From assembly GCA_963740835.1 (NCBI GenBank), contig CAVUFH010000002.1, positions 806,001 through 870,000 on the forward strand: 64,000 nt of DNA. The letters are read 5' to 3'. Under the pieces are notes generated by a model. It did no database searches and was not told the origin of the DNA. It saw nothing but the letters and a program-made list of their open reading frames with translations. A program made the translations under genes and the position numbers. This stretch comes from CAVUFH01 sp963740835 (GTDB lineage: Bacteria; Actinomycetota; Acidimicrobiia; IMCC26256; PALSA-610). Positions 60,816 to 64,000 of the stretch are shown here, in pieces (the first letter of the stretch is position 1; the number at the start of each line of letters is the position of its first letter).

Positions 60816-63301
60816 AAGCGGTGATCCTCGCGGGCGGCGAAGGCACGCGGCTGCGGCCCCTCACGAGCAACCAGCCGAAGCCGATGATGCCCATCGCGAA
60901 CGTGCCGATGATGGAACACATCGTCCGGCTGCTCGCGAAGCACGGCTTCGACGACATCGTCGTGACGGTGGCGTTTCTCGCCAACCACATCCGCAACTAC
61001 TTCGGCGACGGCTCCGACTTCGACGTCAAGATGCGCTACGCCACGGAGGAGTCCCCACTCGGTACCGCCGGTTCCGTGCGCAACGCGATGGACGAGCTCG
61101 ACGAGACCTTCCTCGTCATCTCCGGCGACGTGCTCACCGACGTCGACCTGAGCGCGTTCGTGGAAGCGCACCGCAAGCAGCAGGCCTTCGCGTCGATCGC
61201 GTTGAAGCGGGTCGAGAACCCGGTCGAGTTCGGCATCGTGATCACGCGCGAGGACGGCTCGATCGAGCGCTTCCTCGAGAAGCCGACCTGGGGTGAGGTG
61301 TTCTCGGACACGATCAACACCGGGATCTACGTGCTCGAGCCCGGCGTCTTCGACCACATCCCCCCGGACGCGGTCGTCGACTTCTCCGGTGATGTGTTCC
61401 CGAGCGTGCTCGAGAGCGGCGGCAAGCTCTACGGCCACGTCCTCGACGGCTACTGGGAGGACGTCGGCACACTCGAGGCGTACCGGACCGCGCACGAAGA
61501 CATCCTCGACGGCCGGGTCGAGATCGACGTGCCCGGCTTCCTCGTGCGCGACGGCGTGTGGCTCGGCGAGAACGTCGACGTCTCGCCCGACGTGGTGGTC
61601 GAGGGCCCCGTGCTGATCGGCGACAACTGCCGCATCGAGACCGGCGCGGTGCTCCGGCCGTACACGGTGCTCGGCGACGACGTCGTCGTGAAGGCGGAGG
61701 CGCACATCGAACGCACCGTCGTGCACGACCACGTGTACCTCGGGCCCGGCACGCGCGTTCGCGGCGCCGTGCTCGGGCGTTCCTGCGACATCCGCGACAG
61801 TGTGCGCATCGAGGAAGGCGTCGTCGTCGGCGACGAGACGTTCATCGGCGCCGAGGCGATCATCAATCCGTCCGTCAAGATCTATCCCTTCAAGTCGGTG
61901 GATCCGGGCGCGCTCGTCACCTCGTCGATCGTGTGGGAGACACGCGGCGCCCGCACGCTCTTCGGCCGCCGGGGCGTGCGCGGGCTCGCGAACGTCGACG
62001 TGACCGCCGAGGTCGCGGTGCGCCTCGCGATGGCGTACGGCACCGCGCTCAAGAAGGGTTCGGTCGTGTGCACGAGCCGCGACACGAGTCGTTCCGCGCG
62101 TGCGCTGAAACGGGCGTTCATCGCGGGCCTGAACCTCAGCGGGGTGCACGTCATGGACCTCGAGCTCGCGACCGTGCCGTCCACACGTTTCCAGGTCCGC
62201 AGCGAACGGGCACAGGGTGGGATCACCGTGCGGCTCGCGCCCAACGACCCCGACAGCGTCGAGATCCGCTTCCTCGACGAGAAGGGCGCCGACATCGACG
62301 AAGGCACGCAGCGGAAGATCGAACGGCTCCTGTACCGCGAGGATTTCCGCCGCGCGTTCGCGGGCGACATCGGCGACATCGGGTTCCCACCCCGCGCCAT
62401 GGAGTACTACACGTCCGCGCTGGAGCGAAGCGTCGATGCACCCCGGTTGCAACGCCGCGGCTTCAAAGTCGTGCTCGACTACTCGTTCGGCGCGGTGTCG
62501 TTCGTGATGCCGAACGTGTTGCCCAAGATCGGGGCGACCGTGCTCGGGGTCAACCCGTACGCGACGACCGCCGGCATCGCCGGGGGCGAGGACCTCGAGT
62601 CGCGGTTGAAGACGATGGGCGATCTCGTGCGCACCTCGGGTTCCGATCTCGGGTTCGTGTTCGACGCCGAGGGCGAGACCGCGACGATCGTCGACGACCT
62701 CGGCACCGCGCTCAGCTCGGAACAGGCGCTCCTGGCTCTCGCGAGCCTGGTCGCCGAAGTCACGCCGGGCGCCCGCATCGGTCTACCGGTCGCCGTCAGC
62801 CGCGAAGCCGAGCGCATCGCGGAGGCAGCCGGCGCGTCGATCGTGTGGACGAAGCTGTCCTCCGCCAGTCTGATGGAGGTCGCGAGCAGCGGCGCGGTCG
62901 ACTTCGCGGCGTCGCAGGACGGTGGCTTCATCTGGCCGACGTTTCTCCCCGCGTTCGACGCGGCTGCAACGTTGGTGCACCTCCTCAACCTGCTCGCGGC
63001 AACCGACCGGCCCTTGTCCGCGGTCGTCGCCGACATCGCCGAACCGCACATCGCGCACGAAGCCGTGCCGACGCCGTGGGAGCGAAAAGGCACCGTGATG
63101 CGCGGTGCGATCGAGCGGGCCAAGGGGAACGAGGTCGTGCTCGTCGACGGGGTGAAGGTCGTCTACCCCGACGGTTGGGCACTCGTGTTGCCCGACCCCG
63201 AGCTCCCGGTGACGCACGTGTGGGCCGAAGGCGCGACCGATGCCGACGCGCGCCGGCTCGTCGCCATCCATGCCGGCCACGTCGCCGAGCTGACGCGCTA
63301 A
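60812..63301 (+). CDS. Fused mannose-1-phosphate guanylyltransferase / phosphomannomutase-like protein
   Basis: 829 aa. Residues 1-235 are a nucleotidyltransferase (MKAVILAGGEGTRLRPLTSN, VISGDVLTDVDLSAF, DTINTGIYVLEP); 245-370 a left-handed hexapeptide-repeat helix; 380-829 a phosphohexomutase. In the mutase part TSRDTSRSARALKRAF stands at the phosphoserine loop, but the metal loop, normally DGDxDR, reads DAEGETATI, so mutase activity is doubtful. ATG with ggagg 8 bp upstream. Supplies or senses sugar nucleotides for cell-envelope glycans; pairing with PgsA suggests phosphatidylinositol-mannoside-type lipids (inference). Confidence 0.9.
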   Translation: MKAVILAGGEGTRLRPLTSNQPKPMMPIANVPMMEHIVRLLAKHGFDDIVVTVAFLANHIRNYFGDGSDFDVKMRYATEESPLGTAGSVRNAMDELDETFLVISGDVLTDVDLSAFVEAHRKQQAFASIALKRVENPVEFGIVITREDGSIERFLEKPTWGEVFSDTINTGIYVLEPGVFDHIPPDAVVDFSGDVFPSVLESGGKLYGHVLDGYWEDVGTLEAYRTAHEDILDGRVEIDVPGFLVRDGVWLGENVDVSPDVVVEGPVLIGDNCRIETGAVLRPYTVLGDDVVVKAEAHIERTVVHDHVYLGPGTRVRGAVLGRSCDIRDSVRIEEGVVVGDETFIGAEAIINPSVKIYPFKSVDPGALVTSSIVWETRGARTLFGRRGVRGLANVDVTAEVAVRLAMAYGTALKKGSVVCTSRDTSRSARALKRAFIAGLNLSGVHVMDLELATVPSTRFQVRSERAQGGITVRLAPNDPDSVEIRFLDEKGADIDEGTQRKIERLLYREDFRRAFAGDIGDIGFPPRAMEYYTSALERSVDAPRLQRRGFKVVLDYSFGAVSFVMPNVLPKIGATVLGVNPYATTAGIAGGEDLESRLKTMGDLVRTSGSDLGFVFDAEGETATIVDDLGTALSSEQALLALASLVAEVTPGARIGLPVAVSREAERIAEAAGASIVWTKLSSASLMEVASSGAVDFAASQDGGFIWPTFLPAFDAAATLVHLLNLLAATDRPLSAVVADIAEPHIAHEAVPTPWERKGTVMRGAIERAKGNEVVLVDGVKVVYPDGWALVLPDPELPVTHVWAEGATDADARRLVAIHAGHVAELTR

Positions 63302-63316
63302 CTACGATCCCGGGCC

Positions 63317-63697
63317 ATGAACATTCCTGACGATCTTCGTTACAGCGCGGAGCACGAGTGGGTCCGCGTCGACGCAAACCTCGCGACCGTCGGCATCACC
63401 GACTTCGCCCAGGACAGCCTGGGCGACGTCGTGTTCGTGCAGCTTCCGGAAGTCGGCACCGACGTGATCGCAGGCGCGAGCGTGTCGGAGATCGAATCGA
63501 CGAAGTCGGTGTCCGACATCTACGCACCGGTCTCGGGCACGGTCGCGGCCGTGAACGACGCGCTCACCGACACGCCCGAGCTCGTGAACCAGGACCCCTA
63601 CGGCGGGGGCTGGATGATGACGATCGTCCTCTCCGAGCCCGAGCAGCTCAGCTCGCTGCTCGACGCCGCCGCCTATCGCGCGCTCGTCGAGGGCTGA
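63317..63697 (+). CDS. gcvH: Glycine cleavage system H protein
   Basis: 126 aa, full length. RYSAEHEWVRV opens the barrel; SEIESTKSVSDIYAPVSG contains the Lys that carries lipoate; ELVNQDPYGGGWMMTIVL closes it. Shuttles the aminomethyl group between the P, T and L proteins. ATG 15 bp after the upstream stop. Confidence 0.97.
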   Translation: MNIPDDLRYSAEHEWVRVDANLATVGITDFAQDSLGDVVFVQLPEVGTDVIAGASVSEIESTKSVSDIYAPVSGTVAAVNDALTDTPELVNQDPYGGGWMMTIVLSEPEQLSSLLDAAAYRALVEG

Positions 63698-63745
63698 GGC
63701 CGCGGCGCCCGGCCCGACCGCCACGCTCGAACGTTCACGACTCTC

Positions 63746-63768
63746 GCCCTCGACTCGAGGTCGAGGGC
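63746..63768. terminator. Terminator hairpin after gcvH
   Basis: Perfect 9-bp stem GCCCTCGAC/GTCGAGGGC with loop tcgag, 49 bp after the gcvH stop and 41 bp before the next start; followed by atcgttgt. Confidence 0.7.
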
Positions 63769-63808
63769 ATCGTTGTGGCTCGTGGGGCGGCTCGCTAGCC
63801 TCTTCGAG

Positions 63809-64000
63809 ATGGTGTGCGCCCGGTGCGGTCATACGAACCAGGCCGAGGCGAGGTTCTGCTCGTCCTGCGGCGCGCCGCTCGCGGCCGAAGACGACACCGC
63901 GACGACGCTGACGCTGTCGGCCGTGGAAGCAGCTGATCTCGAAGACGAGCTCGAGCGCTACCTCGAAGGGCTGCCCATCGGTGTCGGGTTGCTCGTGGTC
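63809..64000 (+). CDS. Zinc-ribbon protein, probably GarA-like FHA protein, cut by window end
   Basis: 64 codons visible: MVCARCGHTNQAEARFCSSC is a zinc ribbon with two CxxC knuckles, then a short acidic linker with DDTATTLTLS, resembling the phosphorylatable TT site ahead of the FHA domain in GarA/OdhI. The sequence stops before the FHA domain would begin. Known: garA follows gcvH in mycobacteria, and the same order here supports the call. Would regulate 2-oxoglutarate/glutamate metabolism via Ser/Thr kinases. Confidence 0.65.
   Translation, partial: MVCARCGHTNQAEARFCSSCGAPLAAEDDTATTLTLSAVEAADLEDELERYLEGLPIGVGLLVV

Overview
This is a very GC-rich, gene-dense stretch of an actinobacterial chromosome. 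F420-type enzymes (an LLM flavin-fold oxidoreductase and a Ddn-like nitroreductase), a WS/DGAT acyltransferase, many SDR, P450 and acyl-CoA enzymes, a fused mannose-1-phosphate guanylyltransferase/phosphomannomutase, and a gcvH gene followed by a zinc-ribbon GarA-like gene together fit a soil or aquatic actinobacterium. Class Acidimicrobiia is my best guess; this is inference, not a search result.

Layout. 1-3.95 kb: the 3' part of der, then a leucine/acyl-CoA block (HMG-CoA lyase, acyl-CoA carboxylase beta subunit, small zinc-ribbon membrane protein). 3.97-5.09 kb: a sulfotransferase followed by a decayed second copy of the carboxylase/zinc-ribbon gene ends and a tRNA-Pro(GGG). 5.1-14.5 kb: a sparse accessory region with a DUF4258/DUF2283 pair, small unknown proteins, a lipoprotein, an anti-sigma antagonist, a large membrane protein and a broken TetR/P450 pair. 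It also holds two families of dispersed repeats: fragments of a small six-cysteine protein, and a hairpin element. 14.5-19.4 kb: a sulfatase, a TetR regulator with two matching operators facing an ABC exporter, and a methyltransferase. 19.4-25.2 kb: a Pit phosphate transporter with its DUF47 partner, then an operon of two cyclase-domain proteins, a patatin and a WS/DGAT acyltransferase. 25.2-32.9 kb: single genes (serine hydrolase, L,D-transpeptidase, monoacylglycerol lipase, aminoglycoside-phosphotransferase-like protein, DUF427, DUF5522, F420 nitroreductase, SnoaL, cupin).

32.9-42.4 kb is a catabolic cluster for a lipophilic substrate, steroid- or terpenoid-like: F420 oxidoreductase, aldehyde dehydrogenase, four SDRs, a P450, a TIM-barrel amidohydrolase behind a KstR-type operator, and an enoyl-CoA hydratase. 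42.4-47.6 kb: an OafA-type acyltransferase, a beta-lactamase-fold lipoprotein with an altered active site and an N-acyl-D-amino-acid deacylase-like enzyme. 47.7-50.9 kb: a coxD/coxE/XdhC molybdo-hydroxylase maturation set without structural subunits. 51-58.4 kb: SDR, Dabb, DinB-like, FAD oxidoreductase, a second phosphotransferase, GNAT, an AbiJ-like protein and an acyl-CoA synthetase. 58.5-64 kb: gamma-glutamyltransferase, CDP-alcohol phosphatidyltransferase, the guanylyltransferase/phosphomannomutase fusion, gcvH and the start of a GarA-like gene.

Nine otherwise well-preserved genes contain one or more apparent single-base frame breaks, often in G/C runs. Uncorrected sequencing indels are the simplest explanation, so these genes are given over their full extent with the break noted.
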